Of a stretch of DNA of 64,000 nucleotides, positions 53,201 through 64,000 are shown in pieces. Each line of letters starts with the position of its first letter. Position 1 is the first letter of the stretch. Under the pieces are notes generated by a model. It searched no databases and had not been told where the DNA came from. It saw only the letters and a program-made list of their open reading frames with translations. Both the position numbers and the translations under genes were made by a program. Origin of the DNA: Mesorhabditis belari (Eukaryota; Nematoda; Chromadorea; Rhabditida; Rhabditidae); the NCBI GenBank assembly GCA_958450365.1, contig CAUEEP010000903.1, positions 1,047,921 to 1,111,920 of the forward strand. The letters are read 5' to 3'.

Positions 53201-53570
53201 GGAACCACTTTTACACACTGAGAATACATTCTGATTATTTGAATTTAACTACAAAGATAGCTTTTAGACGCTTCTTGACCAAAAAGGATCGAATTGAATT
53301 GCAAAGTTAGCTTTTGATGTATTACTTATTTAGTTAGCAAGTACATTCCAAAATCAAAGACTTATGATTGACAAGGGAAGGTCAACTGGATAGGCTGGCC
53401 AAATGACATGAGCCATCTATTTTCCGACGTAGAAAGAAAAGAAGGCACTAACTTACAAGGTTCAATGAAGTTAGTGTGCTAAGTTTTAGCTGAGCAAATC
53501 TTGACAGCAACTAATAAGCACAACAATTGCACAACAACAATTTCAATAATTGGTTTCCTTGGCCTGAGGC
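53200..53570. other. Mixed remnants
   Basis: 53375-53440 on the minus strand resembles 24600-24660 (ATTTGGCC...GACCTTCCC). The rest is unassigned. Confidence 0.3.
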
Positions 53571-53574
53571 TGGG

Positions 53575-53860
53575 AAAACCCACGCTTAGGTGAGATTTTC
53601 AAGGTGAAATCATCAATATTTATTCCATTTTCCAATGCATAATTGACTCCAGAAATATTTCGATCATGAATTTCTGATTCATTATCGAAATCACGATCTG
53701 AGGAAATTTGTTTTTGTGAAATAACGCAAATTGTTTTATCAAAGGATTCCCATCAGAAATGAACACATTTCAGGGGAAATGGTTCGCCTCGTCTCCTACA
53801 GGACGTCTCCTCTTCTCCTCTCAGCCTCCTTTTATTTGCAAAAGGGGCTCTCAATTCTGA
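53575..53860 (+). pseudogene. C-type lectin-like copy H, 3' end only
   Basis: The tail of the penultimate exon (EAGKTHA) with a GTGAGA donor at 53601 and the last exon 53774-53860 (GKWFASSPTGR, PFICKRGSQF-stop). Upstream exons are absent. Confidence 0.65.
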
Positions 53861-53904
53861 TCAATGATTTGTGTTCTTTTCTGTGGACAAAAACCAATAA
53901 ATCC

Positions 53905-54170
53905 CATCTTATTCAATCTTCTGAAAACACACAATTGCACATTATCTTTTTCTTTATTTCTGAATTGTTTTTTCAAAATCTCAGATAGAAAGTTTTCCCA
54001 AAACCCAGAATTCCGCCTGAAGCTGCAAGTATTTTGCTCTCTCATCTCTCCTGAATAGACTATTAGATAAACGTGTTGAACATCAATGGACATCAGCATG
54101 AGGAAACTGACAATTCTTCGTGAAGGTCGCTCTTCTCGTCCCTCAACTCGTCGATTTGTCTTTGAATTAT
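53905..54170 (-). pseudogene. Gene ii copy H
   Basis: KIE-stop exon at 53912, the DERAKYLQLQAEF exon (GAGAGATGAGAGAGC, 2 bases changed) and RQIDELRDEKSDLHEEL (54105-54160) on the minus strand, tail-to-tail with lectin H. The signal-peptide exon is missing. Confidence 0.5.
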
Positions 54171-54179
54171 AAATGTCTT

Positions 54180-55120
54180 TGAAACTATAATTTCCATTAG
54201 CTTTTATTTATTTGGTAGCTAGATGTTCATTCAACCCTATTATAAAGGCCCTTTAAGGTCAGTGGGGTTTACGGCTGGTTCTTATTAAAAGCTCTTATTC
54301 GTTATTAATTGAATAAAGTATTCACATAATCACAACCCTTTTAAAATTTTTAAAAGACAATCAAAGATTTTACATATCACTTTGCATTTTTTGGTTTTCT
54401 GACAGCGGGAATCTCTTTGAAGCTTGAAGCAGCTCCCAAATAAATAGAATGGAATTGTTTTAAAACCGCCCAACTCAACCCTAACTTGAGTGCCGAATTT
54501 ACGCAAATGAGGCAAGTAATTCTCAGCGGATGACTCTATCATCTGATATCATCTGTCTAAAGAAAAAAAAGTTATGATTTAAAGTGTCAAACACGTGAAT
54601 GATTCATATTTCTCCCGTAAATCGGTCATAATTGAAGCAGACTTAAGAACTCAAAGAAATATTAACTTCGAATGGCTTTATTTGATAAATAATACCGTTT
54701 CAAAGATGTTAATATTCTCTAGATTTTCAGAAAGATTGATGCTGTGGTTTTTGGAAAATTACACTTTAAAAGTTAATAAAACTATGAACTAGCCGGCCAG
54801 CCTAATAGACAAAAAAATAAAATAGGCATATAAAAATAGGGTCACCAGTTAATATTTGAAATTTTATGATCATTTCAAATCATTTAAAAAAATATTTAAA
54901 TTCAATCAGACTCAAAAGCTAGTGACTCAAACAAATGTGTCTGTGAGAAAGCTTTTCCAATGGTAAATTACCCGTAGATTTCCCCATGAAGAATGAAACC
55001 CATAAAGATTCGTCAAAAATGAGAACAAAATCTTACAAGTGATTAAAAACCACAAAACCTACTACAATTGAATTCTATGCTGAGATGGCCAAGCCACAAC
55101 CCAACTGGCCTCGAGATCGA
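54180..55120. other. No gene seen
   Basis: AT-rich, with short frames only (for example minus 54330-54542). No domain or splice-bounded exon is convincing. Confidence 0.35.
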
Positions 55121-55149
55121 AATTGTTTAACAACAACTTAACACCAAAT

Positions 55150-55770
55150 ACAAAGCATCACCTTTTTCCGTGGGATATTCGGTTTTGGATGTCACTTTTG
55201 GCGGTCCACCGGCGTCGCACCAGTGCTGTTTTCTTCGTTGTGTTGTCGTCACATATCCACCTGATGTGGCACCCATTTCCACACCGACTCGTCTTACCAA
55301 TTGCGTGCAAATAGTGGAGTATGGTTGTATGGTCGCAGTCAAATGGCTCTGCAAGCTCCTGATTTGTTTGACATGGATCCGATTCGATAGCGTTCTTCAA
55401 ACCCATCGTTGTCGACAATTTTTCGACAATTTCTCCACGTCCTCCGTTCTGGCTCTATTGTAGAGACTCCCACCTCATCATCCTGATTTCTCAATACCTC
55501 CAGATTTTTGTGATGTTCTTTCCTTGTCTCGAGTTCCCATTTCAGAAATGCTAGATAGCCTGATCGTTGTGCACCATGCCCAATCCGTGATAGAAGAGAC
55601 GAGCCAAGTGTTGTACATAATACCTTGAATAAATCGAACGGACGGCCATCTCGAATGATGTAGTAGCTGCTCGTAACTCCTCAAATTGGAAAATCGACAC
55701 TTACGGCTGCTGTTCTGTGTGCTTTTAGAGGATACATTTCTCTCATTTAACTCTTCGATTCTCATTTTTC
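55150..55770 (-). pseudogene. Mariner transposase N-terminal fragment
   Basis: Minus strand: GLKNAIESDPCQTNQELAEP, FDCDHTTILHYLHAIGKTSR, CGN, the second helix-turn-helix of a mariner transposase up to the WVPH-type linker, followed by a scrambled region. The part right of 55440 is less clear (EPERRTWRNCRKIVDN). No catalytic residues or ends are seen. Confidence 0.75.
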
Positions 55771-55779
55771 ATTTTTTAT

Positions 55780-56040
55780 TCGGATTTTCATTGTTTCTTG
55801 TTAATGTTTGTCGATAAATAAAAGATTTTCCATAGTCCGGCTAAGAATTTGATTTACGAAAATGTTTCCATTTTGAAAATTTTGACTTTTTACAATATGC
55901 TTATTTTTTGTGTTTTCTAGGTTTTAAGACATGCTCTTTCCGATAGAAAAGGGAAAGCAGAGTTTTGTTAAGAATTTTCAAGAATGCTTCATGATTCTCG
56001 ATTGAAAGGCCAATGATTTCTTTTAATTGCCTTTGAAATG
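55780..56040. other. AT-rich spacer
   Basis: 55960-56040 resembles 50330-50420 in reverse, the upstream side of gene x. Nothing else. Confidence 0.35.
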
Positions 56041-56300
56041 AAAAGTTCTTGAGCAGAGGAAAGCCACCGATCTCAACACAAATGTTTATTTCTCCGAAAA
56101 TTGGACAGAATCTGTATCGAAAATTCTGGGGAATCGATCAAATTCATTTGATAATCTCTTTCGAGGAGCACAACAAATACGGACGATTGGAGAATCAATT
56201 TTTCTCAACGAACACCATTACGACTCATCTTTCCAAAAATGATCACATTGAGCCGTTTCAACTGAGATTCGCTGTCATTTGTAAATCGTTATTTACTTAA
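56040..56300 (+). pseudogene. Gene x, copy 4
   Basis: Plus strand: ISTQMFISPKIGQNLYRKFW then HNKYGRLENQF and FSTNTITTHLS in a longer open frame than the other copies. The end (EIRCHL) is shifted. It is followed by the flank and lectin I on the same strand. Confidence 0.45.
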
Positions 56301-56714
56301 TTCAATTCTACTGTAATGGCAGATGTGAGCCAACTGTTGCCATTGGATGAATAAACAATTGTGAATGCTTAGGAAGATGTAAATGGACTAAAAGGCAAGG
56401 TCTCAATCATCCTATGCAAAAACTCATCAATCATTCTCAGCAATGAGCTTCCCACTCTCAAACTTAGTCTGAATATTGGTAAATTATTGAGAAAATCCTT
56501 GCGTCCTCATTCTATTTCTTGCCTCAAATCATTGCTGTTTTGTAGTAGTTTTCTTTTTAATCAGAAATCCCTATTCTGCTTGACAACGAATTTCTTGTTT
56601 GATTTTGTCTTCTCTCATCAATTCTGCCTCTGCCTCAGCTGTTTCCTTTAATTTTCACTTGTTCCTCGAGAAAATTCAGTCATTTTGTAGGCATCCAATC
56701 GTTCAGCAACGGAA

Positions 56715-58484
56715 ATGGACAATCGCTCGAATCCTCCTCCTCGATGTCTTCAGGGCATTCTCTTTTTCCAAATCTCCAGAAATGCCCTGAAATGACTGAA
56801 GAATTGCCTGAAAAAGAGTGTCAAAACGCATAGAAGAACCGGCCATCTCGTTGAAGAAAATCGCCCAGCTCGAAGCCGATTTGTGGGTTTTTCGCCAAAT
56901 GTTTGCTTCTATCAAAAACAGTCTTTAATTTAATCGAAGAGTTTAGGCAAGAAATGAAAAAGGGACAAAGACATCGAGATGAGTCGATGGCAAAGCAAAA
57001 TCGCTCAAATCGAGGCTGTGAATTTGAAAATCGCGAGGTTGGAGGCCGATTTGGTTGACGAAAGGGGAGAATTGAGAATTGAAAGGAAAACGACGATCTC
57101 GAAGCACAATTGTACTAATTTTGTGACTTTCTTTGCTGACAAGTCAAATATATGTAAAATTCGAACTTTTTTCAGAAGAACTCAAATTATGGAGGTGAGG
57201 GAAGGAAAGGCCAAAATTTGAGAGCTCGACGGAAAATCAACGCGTTGCAGAGCAAAACTTTGATCTCGAAACTCGAAAAAAAGTGAGTTTATTTGTGTTT
57301 CTTGTCGATTGAGACTTGAGAAAATAGTTTTTTCACTCCCAAAACACCCATTCCACTCAATCCAATCAACCTCTCTAAAAGGGAAAAAGTTGCAGGTGAT
57401 TGATCGTTTAAGGAAAAGGATTGAGTATTTATCCAAAATATCTGAAGGTAAGGTTTTTCGGGAAGAAATTCAGAGGATCAAAATTACGACTTTGGATCGG
57501 GATGGATGGTCGTATTTGGCAAAACCGCTTCTGGTCCAAGGTTTGGTGGATTTTGTGAACCAGGATTATCTTCATCTCAAGGTTATCGATCAATATATGA
57601 CATTCGATGAAGCTGTGGATATTAGTCGAGTCGAAGGATCGATTTAGTCTCAATTCATAGTCAGGAAGAGAACGATTTTGTTCAGAAACTCGGTAAGAAA
57701 TCGAAATGATTCAATTCCTGAAAAACTCATGATTTTCGTAGAAATTTATACTTTTATACCAAAAACAATCGATAATTATTCAGCGAAAACTGTTCATTCG
57801 AATTGGGAGTTCTGGATCGGACTGAAGGTTGAACTTTCTTATCGAAAGAAATAAATAAATGAAAGTAATAATTCTTTCAGCCATTGTCCGAAGGCTCTTG
57901 TAAGAAATGATCCCTTTGACTGATAGTTCTTGATAGAAATAATGGCTTCAATTGGGAAACTAGAATAACTTCAATAATAAAAAGGAAAATCGGATCGAAA
58001 TATCAATGTCTAAACATAAAATGATCCCTTGACTGATAGCTTTTTGATGATCTGAAATGATAGAAAACATAGTTTGAATTGAAAACTAGAATAGTTTTTA
58101 AATGGAAAAATTTGGTTGACATATCAACAGTGAAACATAAAAATTTCTTTTTATTCAGGGAAACCGAACAAAGGAAATGCTTTGGAATGGACGGATGGAA
58201 GTTCGGTGGATTTCATTAATTGGCATCCGGGACACCTGGTTCGACACCCACGCTGCGGTGAGATTTTCAACGTGAAATCATCAATATTTATTCCATTGCC
58301 AATGCATAATTAAAACCAAAATATTTCAATCAATTTGAGGAAATTCTTTGTGAAATAACGAAAAGTGTTTTATCAAAGGCTTTTCAAAGCACATTTCAGC
58401 TTCGGAGCTACAATTGGGAATTGGCGGGTCGATTCTCCCATCTATCAGTATCGTTTTATCTGCAAAAGGCGCTCTCAATTCTGA
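56715..58484 (+). pseudogene. C-type lectin-like copy I, decayed
   Basis: Start MDNRSNPPPRCLQGILFFSK with an early TGA (EMP-stop). Stalk exon near 56970-57110; DGWSYLAKP with a 1-base loss; the cysteine of EAYC lost (DEAVDISRVEG, then a stop); FWIGLK exon intact (57788-57830); EWTDGSSVDFINWHPGHLVR exon; last exon frameshifted before RFICKRRSQF. It is the most decayed of the full-length copies. Confidence 0.8.
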
Positions 58485-58529
58485 TGAATTTCCTGTGTTC
58501 TTTTCGACCAAAAGCAATAAATCCCATTT

Positions 58530-58800
58530 TATCTCAGTCTTCTGAAAACACACAATTGCACATTATCTTTTCTTTATTTGAATTCTTTGTTCAAAATCCC
58601 ATATAAAAAGTTTTCCCAAAAGAATTCCGCCTAAAGCTGTCAAGTATTTTGCCTCTGGTCGCTCCTGAATAGACTATTAGATAAACGTGTTGAACATCAA
58701 TGAACAAACTGACAATTCTTCGTGAAGGTCGTTCTTTCTGTCCCCAACCTCGTCGATTCGTCTGTGATTTTAGTTCTCTCTTTGTACTCACTGTTGGTTC
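58530..58800 (-). pseudogene. Gene ii copy I
   Basis: The KIE/DERAKYLQL region with base losses (ACTTGACAGCTTTAGGCGG) and part of the next exon on the minus strand. Tail-to-tail with lectin I. Confidence 0.45.
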
Positions 58801-58879
58801 TTGTAGGCGGAGACTTTCCGAGATCAGAAAAGCAGAAACCCGTGGGCTTGAATAAAAAATTTATCCTTGTGGGTAGTTG

Positions 58880-59215
58880 TTAAATGATCATAATGAAGAA
58901 AGATGCTTTCAAACAATGACCATCATTAACTTTAAACTGGGTTCTTGGTTTGAGATGAGCAGATGACCTTCTGTGAGTTTTGGGTTTTCGAGCGAGATTC
59001 TTCAAAGCACTCACCATTGGATTGCCGGGTAGTGAATAGAGTTGTAGCCTCTCTTTGCCAGTATATTTCGATCTAGAAAGCAATGAATTACTATTTTTGT
59101 TGTCTGTCTGACACTAAACATATTGATCGTGGTCCTGTTGATATCCGGGATCGTAGCTGTGCCGCCGTGGGTGAACGTTGATCGGCGTCTTGTACTCACT
59201 GAACATTCTCTTATT
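58880..59215 (-). pseudogene. Gene iii 5' exons (copy I)
   Basis: Minus strand: TPINVHPRRHSYDPGYQQDH, DQY up to GTTTAG; next exon IEIYWQREATTLFTTRQSN to GTGAGT at about 59022; intron ending AACTCACAG; then RSSAHLKPRTQ. It preserves the frame of the 5' exons better than the copy at 45960. The 3' exons are replaced by an AATAAA-containing tail at 58850. Confidence 0.45.
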
Positions 59216-59269
59216 GACTTTTCAAGGCATTAAGACACTAACTGCCGATGATAAATTCCTTATCCGGAA

Positions 59270-59440
59270 TGGGCACTGGAAGGGTTTCTGCTCACTGAAA
59301 TTGGGTCTTTGAGTGACTTCAATTGACTAGAAAACCTGGCTTTCTTTCGAGCCTGGGGACTCTGGCCGAACGATCTACCCTATTTCCGCGGCACACCGAT
59401 TCGGCCACCGCCATCAAAAATCTCTATTGTCAGCCCCATC
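59270..59440. repeat. Inverted copy of 45780-45930
   Basis: Same sequence in reverse, upstream of the gene iii 5' exons of copy I. The plus-strand frame LAERSTLFPRHTDSATAIKN is probably a shadow. Confidence 0.5.
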
Positions 59441-59469
59441 TATGTAACTCTAGGTCCACCGTAATCCCT

Positions 59470-60641
59470 CAACGAGATGGCGAAAGTCGGGAAAATCACC
59501 ACGTTGCAGAGCAAGAACTCTGACCTCGAAACCCAAATGTGAGTTTATTTTGTATCTCCTGTCGACTGAGACTTGAGAAAACAGCTTTTTCACTCCCGAA
59601 ACACCCATTCCACTCAATCCAACTCACTTTCTAGACAATTTGAAAGGGAAAACAAAACGGCCGGAACTCATGAAGCTGCAGGCAAGATTTGTGAGTTTTT
59701 AGGAAAAAGGATTGGGTATTTGTTTACAAAGTTTAGAGTAAAGTTTTTGAAGAAATTCAGAAATCGAAAGCGATGAATCATGTAGGATCTGGATGGATGG
59801 TCGTCATTGGCAAAAACCGCTTGGTACAGGGTTTGGGTGGATGTTATGAACCAGTTTTAATCTCATCTCAAGGTTATCGAGCAGAAAATGACATTGGATC
59901 AAGCCGAAGCATATTGTGCTACCGAAAGGGCCATCTAATCTCAATTCACAGGTCCCGTAGAGAACGATTTTGTTCAGAAACTCGGTAAGAAATCGAAATG
60001 ATCTAATTCTGAAAATTCTTGATTTTCGTAGAAATTTATGCTTTATAAACCAAAAACAACCGATATTTATTTCAGCGAATACTGTTAATTTGAGTGCTTT
60101 TTCTGATCGGACTAAAGGTTGAATTTTTCTTATTAGAAAGACATAAATACATAAAAAGTAATGAACCTTTCAGCCATTTTAGGAAAAATGAGCCCTTTGA
60201 CTTATAGTTATTTGATAGAAATATTGGTTTCCATTGGGAAACTAGAATAGTTTTAAAACGCAAAAATTTGAAATATCAACGGTATAAAATTTCTTTTTCT
60301 AGAGAAATCCGGACCAAGGAAATGCTTTTGAATGGACGGATGGTAGTTCGGTGGATTTCACGAATTGATGGTGGGAGTAGCGGATTCGTACACCCACGCT
60401 GTGGTGAGATTTTCAGGGTGAAATCATCAATATTTGTCCAATTTGCAATGCATAACTAATCCAAAAATATTTCGATCGATCTGAGGAAATTTCTTTTAGT
60501 GAAATAAGGCAAGGTGTATTATCAAAGGATTTCCATCAGAAATGAATACATTTCAGCTTTGGGAGCAACAATGGAAAATGGGGAGCCTATCCTCCTACCA
60601 AGAGAGTATCGTTTTATCTGCAAATGAGCTCTCAATTCTGA
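59470..60641 (+). pseudogene. C-type lectin-like copy J, decayed
   Basis: It starts within a stalk exon (ESRENHHVAEQEL region, then a GTGAGT donor at 59539). Next stalk exon FERENKTAGTHEAAG-like, then the GW exon with base losses, the EAYC exon broken by indels, a FWIGLK exon reading CFFLIGLK/TGA, an EWTDGSSVDFTN exon shifted at its end, and a last exon with CANELSQF-like shift. No 5' exon is present. Confidence 0.75.
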
Positions 60642-60689
60642 TAAATGTCTTATGTTCTTTCCCGTGGACAAAATCAATAAATCCCATTG

Positions 60690-61205
60690 TATCCAGTCTT
60701 CTGAACACGCAACTGCACATTATCTTTTCTTTATTTCTAACTGTTTGTTCAAAATCTCAAAAAATTTTCCCCAAGAACTCAGAATTCCGCCTGATGCTGG
60801 AAGTATTTGGCTCTCTGGCCGTTTCTGAATAGACTATTAGATATGGAATCTGGAATACAATCACAATGGATTTCATTCGAAATTCTCCATGCATTTAAGC
60901 ACGTGATGTTCTCGGCGACGTTTGAGAAGAATTATGTAGCTAAGCAAATTTCTTGGTCCAAATCCAAAATCTCTTTGAGGCACGAGTAGCGAGTGAAGAG
61001 CTCCGGCAAAAGAGAATCGCTTTGAGTTTAACAAGGATTTCTTTTCAATCAAAGGAGTATTTTGCTCTCTCATCGCTCCTGAATAGACTATTAGATGCCT
61101 GTTAGTGATGTCAAACTGAAAGCAATCAAAATAGGCCATTCGAAATTTCCCATTCATTTGTTTCGTGCTGTTCTCGGCGACGTTTGCGAAGAAATTACGT
61201 GTAGC
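60690..61205 (-). pseudogene. Gene ii copy J (two partial starts)
   Basis: Minus strand: KIE exon near 60700, coil exon near 60795, then two versions of the first exon at 60880-60960 and 61090-61170 (MNGKFRMAYFDCFQFDITNR). Exon 2 is missing. The doubling suggests a local duplication. Confidence 0.45.
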
Positions 61206-61603
61206 TAAGCGGATTTCTAGACCAAATCCAAAATCTCTTTGGGCACGACTACCGAGTGAGGAGGTCCAGCGAAAGAGATGCTATTCGAAAATCGCTTTTG
61301 AGTTTCACACAAATATCTCTTTTAATCAAAGGAGTCCCTATTAATCCAAAAAATTAAATAGAATAATGGCATGGATCGAAAGCTCGGCGTTCCGTGGTTC
61401 GATCGAGAAGCGATCAATTTGTTATCATTTTGCAGATTAGCTCAAGTGCCAAAAGATTAGGAACAAACAGAGCAAAGTTTTGATGGAGATCACAAAGAGA
61501 GAAACCCGTGTGGGTTTGAATGAGAGCTTTATTATTGTGACTAGTTATTAAATGATCGTAATGAAGAGAGATGCTTTCAAACAATGATCATCAATCACTC
61601 TCT

Positions 61604-61951
61604 TTAGAAGTCGCCGTTCTTGAAGCTATCCTGAATCGACGCTGTGCTCGCCATGTTTGTGCGATTCGATTTGATATCTGAATGTGGCATGTTGGTCAAG
61701 AACGCGGGTACATTTCCACTAGTTGATCTCTCGAAGTGCCAAACTCACTTGAATCCGGAAGCTCGGAACTGATTTTCTGGCCTCCACGTCGAAATGATGC
61801 TGATTGGTTGGAGTCTGATCTAGATAGGTTCTTCTCAACCTTCACATAAACCAAGTTTTGTGGATTATCCCTCAGTGTTTGGCGAGCTCCAGCTTCCATC
61901 CTCGCGCCGGATCCTTGATTGAACTGATGTCAAAATGAGCATGTCAAGATT
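61604..61951 (-). pseudogene. Gene iii 3' exons (copy J)
   Basis: Minus strand: ILTSVQSRIRREDGSW, then GARQTLRDNPQN, a GT-AG intron, HHFDVE/GQKISSELP and the last exon. Base changes produce stops (DSG-stop). The layout is the reverse of 46980-47318. Confidence 0.5.
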
Positions 61952-61969
61952 AATTTCCCTTGATTTCTT

Positions 61970-62060
61970 GAGTCCCTTTGATCTCGATCCCCACGGTCAC
62001 GATCATGATCACGATATCTGCGCTTTCTTTGGCTTTACGTCGTGATCTTTGAGATCTAAG
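61970..62060 (-). pseudogene. Arg/Asp-rich exon scrap
   Basis: Minus: QRKRRYRDHDRDRGDRDQRD then SRNQG, an RD/RS-like stretch as in SR-type splicing proteins. It lies beside the SmF pseudogene. It may be the end of an SR-like gene. Confidence 0.4.
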
Positions 62061-62062
62061 AA

Positions 62063-62170
62063 TCAGATGAGGACGCCTCGATATTCGATTCTGACTTCAA
62101 TCTGCACACAAACTGGCTTTCCGGCGAGTCCATTGAGGAACGGCTTTGGGTTGACTGGTTGAACAGACAT
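62063..62170 (-). pseudogene. snr-5: SmF (SNRPF) exon, copy 2
   Basis: [20 protein letters not shown] with the start ATG intact, then [19 protein letters not shown]. One inserted and one lost base change KLKWGME to QIEVRIE, and TCG-to-TGA ends the frame. It is clearly a copy of 52392-52526. Confidence 0.85.
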
Positions 62171-62179
62171 TCCTGAAAA

Positions 62180-62580
62180 CAAAATTAAAAACGAATTTAT
62201 GTAGATAAATTGCTAAAAAGAGCAAGATTGACGCGGTGTGGGAGTCCTCGTAAACAAAAGAACGGTTTTTCGGAATAATTTTTGGAAGAAAAGGATTTGA
62301 ATGATCAAGATGGCATCTAACTGTAGGCGCTTTATGGAGGGACAGTGTGGTTTTTGCACGAGAGAAGAGAAAGGGGTGACAGAAATAGAAAGGCGTAAAA
62401 ATGTAAGATTTGCATTAATTCAAGAGTACGCGAAATAATAAAATAATTGCTCAACTGAATCTTTTAAACCACTAGGAAGTAAGTTAAAGATATTGAGCTA
62501 AAGGACGGATGTCTGCATTTTTTGAAATGCTTATCAGGGTGCTTTTTGAGAAACCTTTGGCGCTAAAGCTTAATGTTTTA
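62180..62580 (+). repeat. Block end segment, copy 3 of 3
   Basis: It carries the CRRFMEGQCGFCTREEKG frame (62326-62378) with a TGA soon after. It is cut on the right by the mariner at 62581. Confidence 0.45.
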
Positions 62581-63818
62581 TTAGGTTGTCCTATAAAAAT
62601 TGCGGTTTTTCAGATATTTCTTTTTTCAACAAAAAAAAAAAAGTAACAACGTAGATCATACGATATATTTTCCATGATTATTATAGACATTTAACCAACG
62701 TTTTGGTAACTTTTCAAGTCCCCGCTTGTAAAATCGGGTTGTCGTGAAAGAAAGTAGTCCTCCACCTCGTCCTTGAGGTCACCTTTGGTTGTTGAATTGC
62801 TTGCCTCGAAGGAAATCCTTTAGCGACAAAATAAGTAATAATCAGAAGGAGTAATATCCGGCTATAAGCGGATGTGAAAGTACATTCCAGTGCAAATTGT
62901 TTTCCATAAAATTTTTCGATTTGTGAGAAGGGAGCGTTGTCTTGAAGCACAAAAACGGGACCATTCCATTCATTCTGATAGAGCAATCGGAGAATTTTCT
63001 GCTCAACTTGTTGCATGGCGGCGTATATAAACATTACTGTTAAAAGTTTGACCCTTCTGGAGGAGCTCCCAAAAAAGTATGCCAGAGCAACACCAATAGA
63101 CACGCATTATTCCCATGAATATTTCGTTTTGGCACCACTTTTCTCCCAATCGACCTTTCTCAACCATTGTCGTTTCAACACTCGACCATCATGCATCCAT
63201 CCACGATTGATCATGAGTCACTATATTGAAAGAGGAAGCTGACCGCATCGATATTCGTTCAGTAGTTGACGGCATGACCGCGCTCTTTACCCCAATCGAA
63301 TTGTTCATTTGATAGGAATTTGCCGCTGTTTCAACCACTTTCTTTCGGTTTTGAGCCAACGCCATACTATTCATTCTTCCGCACAATCTTGTGCCAAATT
63401 CGAGTCGATCCTTCGTGATTTCTTGGAGTCGGCGCCTCAATGTCTGTCGATTCACTTTTCGGAACGACCGCTTTCGCTTTCGTGTGAGCCGGATGTCACT
63501 TTTTCGGAACCTCTGAAACCACCATCGTGCAGTCCTTTCCTTGACGATTGCTGATCCATAAAAAGAATTGATTTCTCTCCTGCTTTGGCCGCTGAAATCC
63601 TCTTCAAATATCATTGACAGGTGTTGATGGATTTCCTTCACGAGACGGCGCCGCCATTTGATCGATCACAACTTTTCTGTTTTTGGTTTCTAAAAGAAAA
63701 TTTAGCACATAAAACTAGGATTGTAAAGCAGTATAATAAAAACAGAAAGAGAAAGTGTTAATTTGTCGCTGAATACGAATCAAATGAAAAACGGCAATTT
63801 TTTATGGGATTCATCTAA
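62581..63818 (-). mobile_element. Mariner element, full length
   Basis: Ends TTAGGTTGTCCTATAAAAAT at 62581 and the mirror of TTAGATGAATCCCATAAAAA to 63818, each flanked by TA. The length, 1238 bp, is normal for the family. The ends have diverged at several positions. Confidence 0.9.
62670..63660 (-). pseudogene. Mariner transposase, frame-disrupted
   Basis: Minus strand: first HTH region VKERTARWWFQRFRKSDIRL, second HTH NRQTLRRRLQEITKDR-like, THDQSWMD for the first catalytic site (GDE in active copies), FVLQDNAPFS for the second, and PDITPSDYYLF in a shifted frame for the third. C terminus GLEKLPKRWLNVYNNHGKYI, V-stop. At least three frameshifts. Confidence 0.85.
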
Positions 63819-63819
63819 T

Positions 63820-64000
63820 AAGTGGGCCAATCTTGTGATTGTAGATCTAAACAAGTGCAACAAAGTAACACCAAAATCACAAAGATTGCCCACTTAGAAG
63901 ACTTGAACCACTTTAGAAGCCACTTGAACTCGAGGGGATTGATATCGGTTTGGCTGAAAGTGATACGGGATCGTCGAGCCGAGAAGAAACGAGAGACACG
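63820..64000. other. Window end, nothing assigned
   Basis: GTGGGCCAATCTTGTGATT at 63823 is mirrored imperfectly by AATCACAAAGATTGCCCAC at 63874. It could form a hairpin or be an unrelated small inverted repeat. Confidence 0.4.

Noticed and set aside
62714..63103. 129-residue minus-strand ORF as a separate protein
   Set aside because: It is the frame-shifted middle and C-terminal part of the mariner transposase.
1..64000. CRISPR arrays, bacterial operons, riboswitches or plasmid origins
   Set aside because: No regular spacer-repeat arrays or Shine-Dalgarno-led operons; introns and Tc1/mariner elements show a eukaryotic genome.

Overview
The window looks like nuclear DNA of a nematode, but the species cannot be named. 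The evidence is: introns of about 30-60 bp with GT-AG borders and TTTCAG-like acceptors; Tc1-, Tc3- and mariner-family transposons; many C-type lectin-like genes; a 19-base match to the start of the nematode SL1 spliced leader at 11876; and pieces of conserved worm splicing genes (CWC22/LET-858 and SmF). Most genes here are split into small exons, so single-frame ORFs miss them. I rebuilt exons by hand from splice borders and phase.

The layout is a mosaic of diverged copies of one ancestral multi-gene block. In the order of its best copy (45.8-53.2 kb) the block holds: an unidentified gene on the + strand (gene iii, 45.9-47.3 kb); a tiny secreted coiled-coil gene on the + strand (gene ii, 47.8-48.1 kb); a converging C-type lectin gene on the - strand (48.2-49.9 kb); an unidentified - strand gene (gene x, 50.1-50.4 kb); CWC22 (50.7-52.2 kb); and SmF (52.4-52.5 kb). 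Related blocks, complete or partial, lie at 1-1.5 kb, 2.9-7.7 kb, 8.7-10.8 kb, 15.3-21.7 kb, 28.3-29.6 kb, 31.5-33.3 kb, 36.8-41.2 kb, 53.6-54.2 kb, 56.0-59.4 kb and 59.5-62.6 kb. Some are inverted.

Most copies are broken by frameshifts, lost exons, stops or transposons. The clearest intact lectin gene is at 38104-39946 (11 exons, 297 residues: hydrophobic N terminus, coiled-coil stalk, C-type lectin domain). The lectin exons at 19-1055 are also intact but run off the left edge. The lectin domain lacks the second cysteine pair, and its sugar/calcium-site motif varies from copy to copy.

Between the blocks lie other genes: a YHGT-type ADP-ribosyltransferase-like gene (13.0-13.5 kb), a zinc-binding exon (13.8 kb), a galectin-like AT-rich ORF (25.7 kb), a secreted cysteine-rich gene (30.2-30.7 kb), an orphan signal-peptide exon (31.2 kb), tandem exons with a Cys/His cluster (34.4-35.2 kb) and a clean four-exon gene segment (42.8-43.7 kb).

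Transposons with visible ends are a Tc1-like copy (1453-2920, right end lost), a Tc3-like copy with 213-215 bp inverted repeats inserted inside CWC22 (4493-6037), a mariner with a second element nested in it (22305-24051 and 23471-23971), a mariner at 62581-63818, and two nested MITE-like elements (about 21660-22275). Several further mariner fragments lie at block edges. One mariner is split into two halves about 4.8 kb apart, with a lectin block between them.
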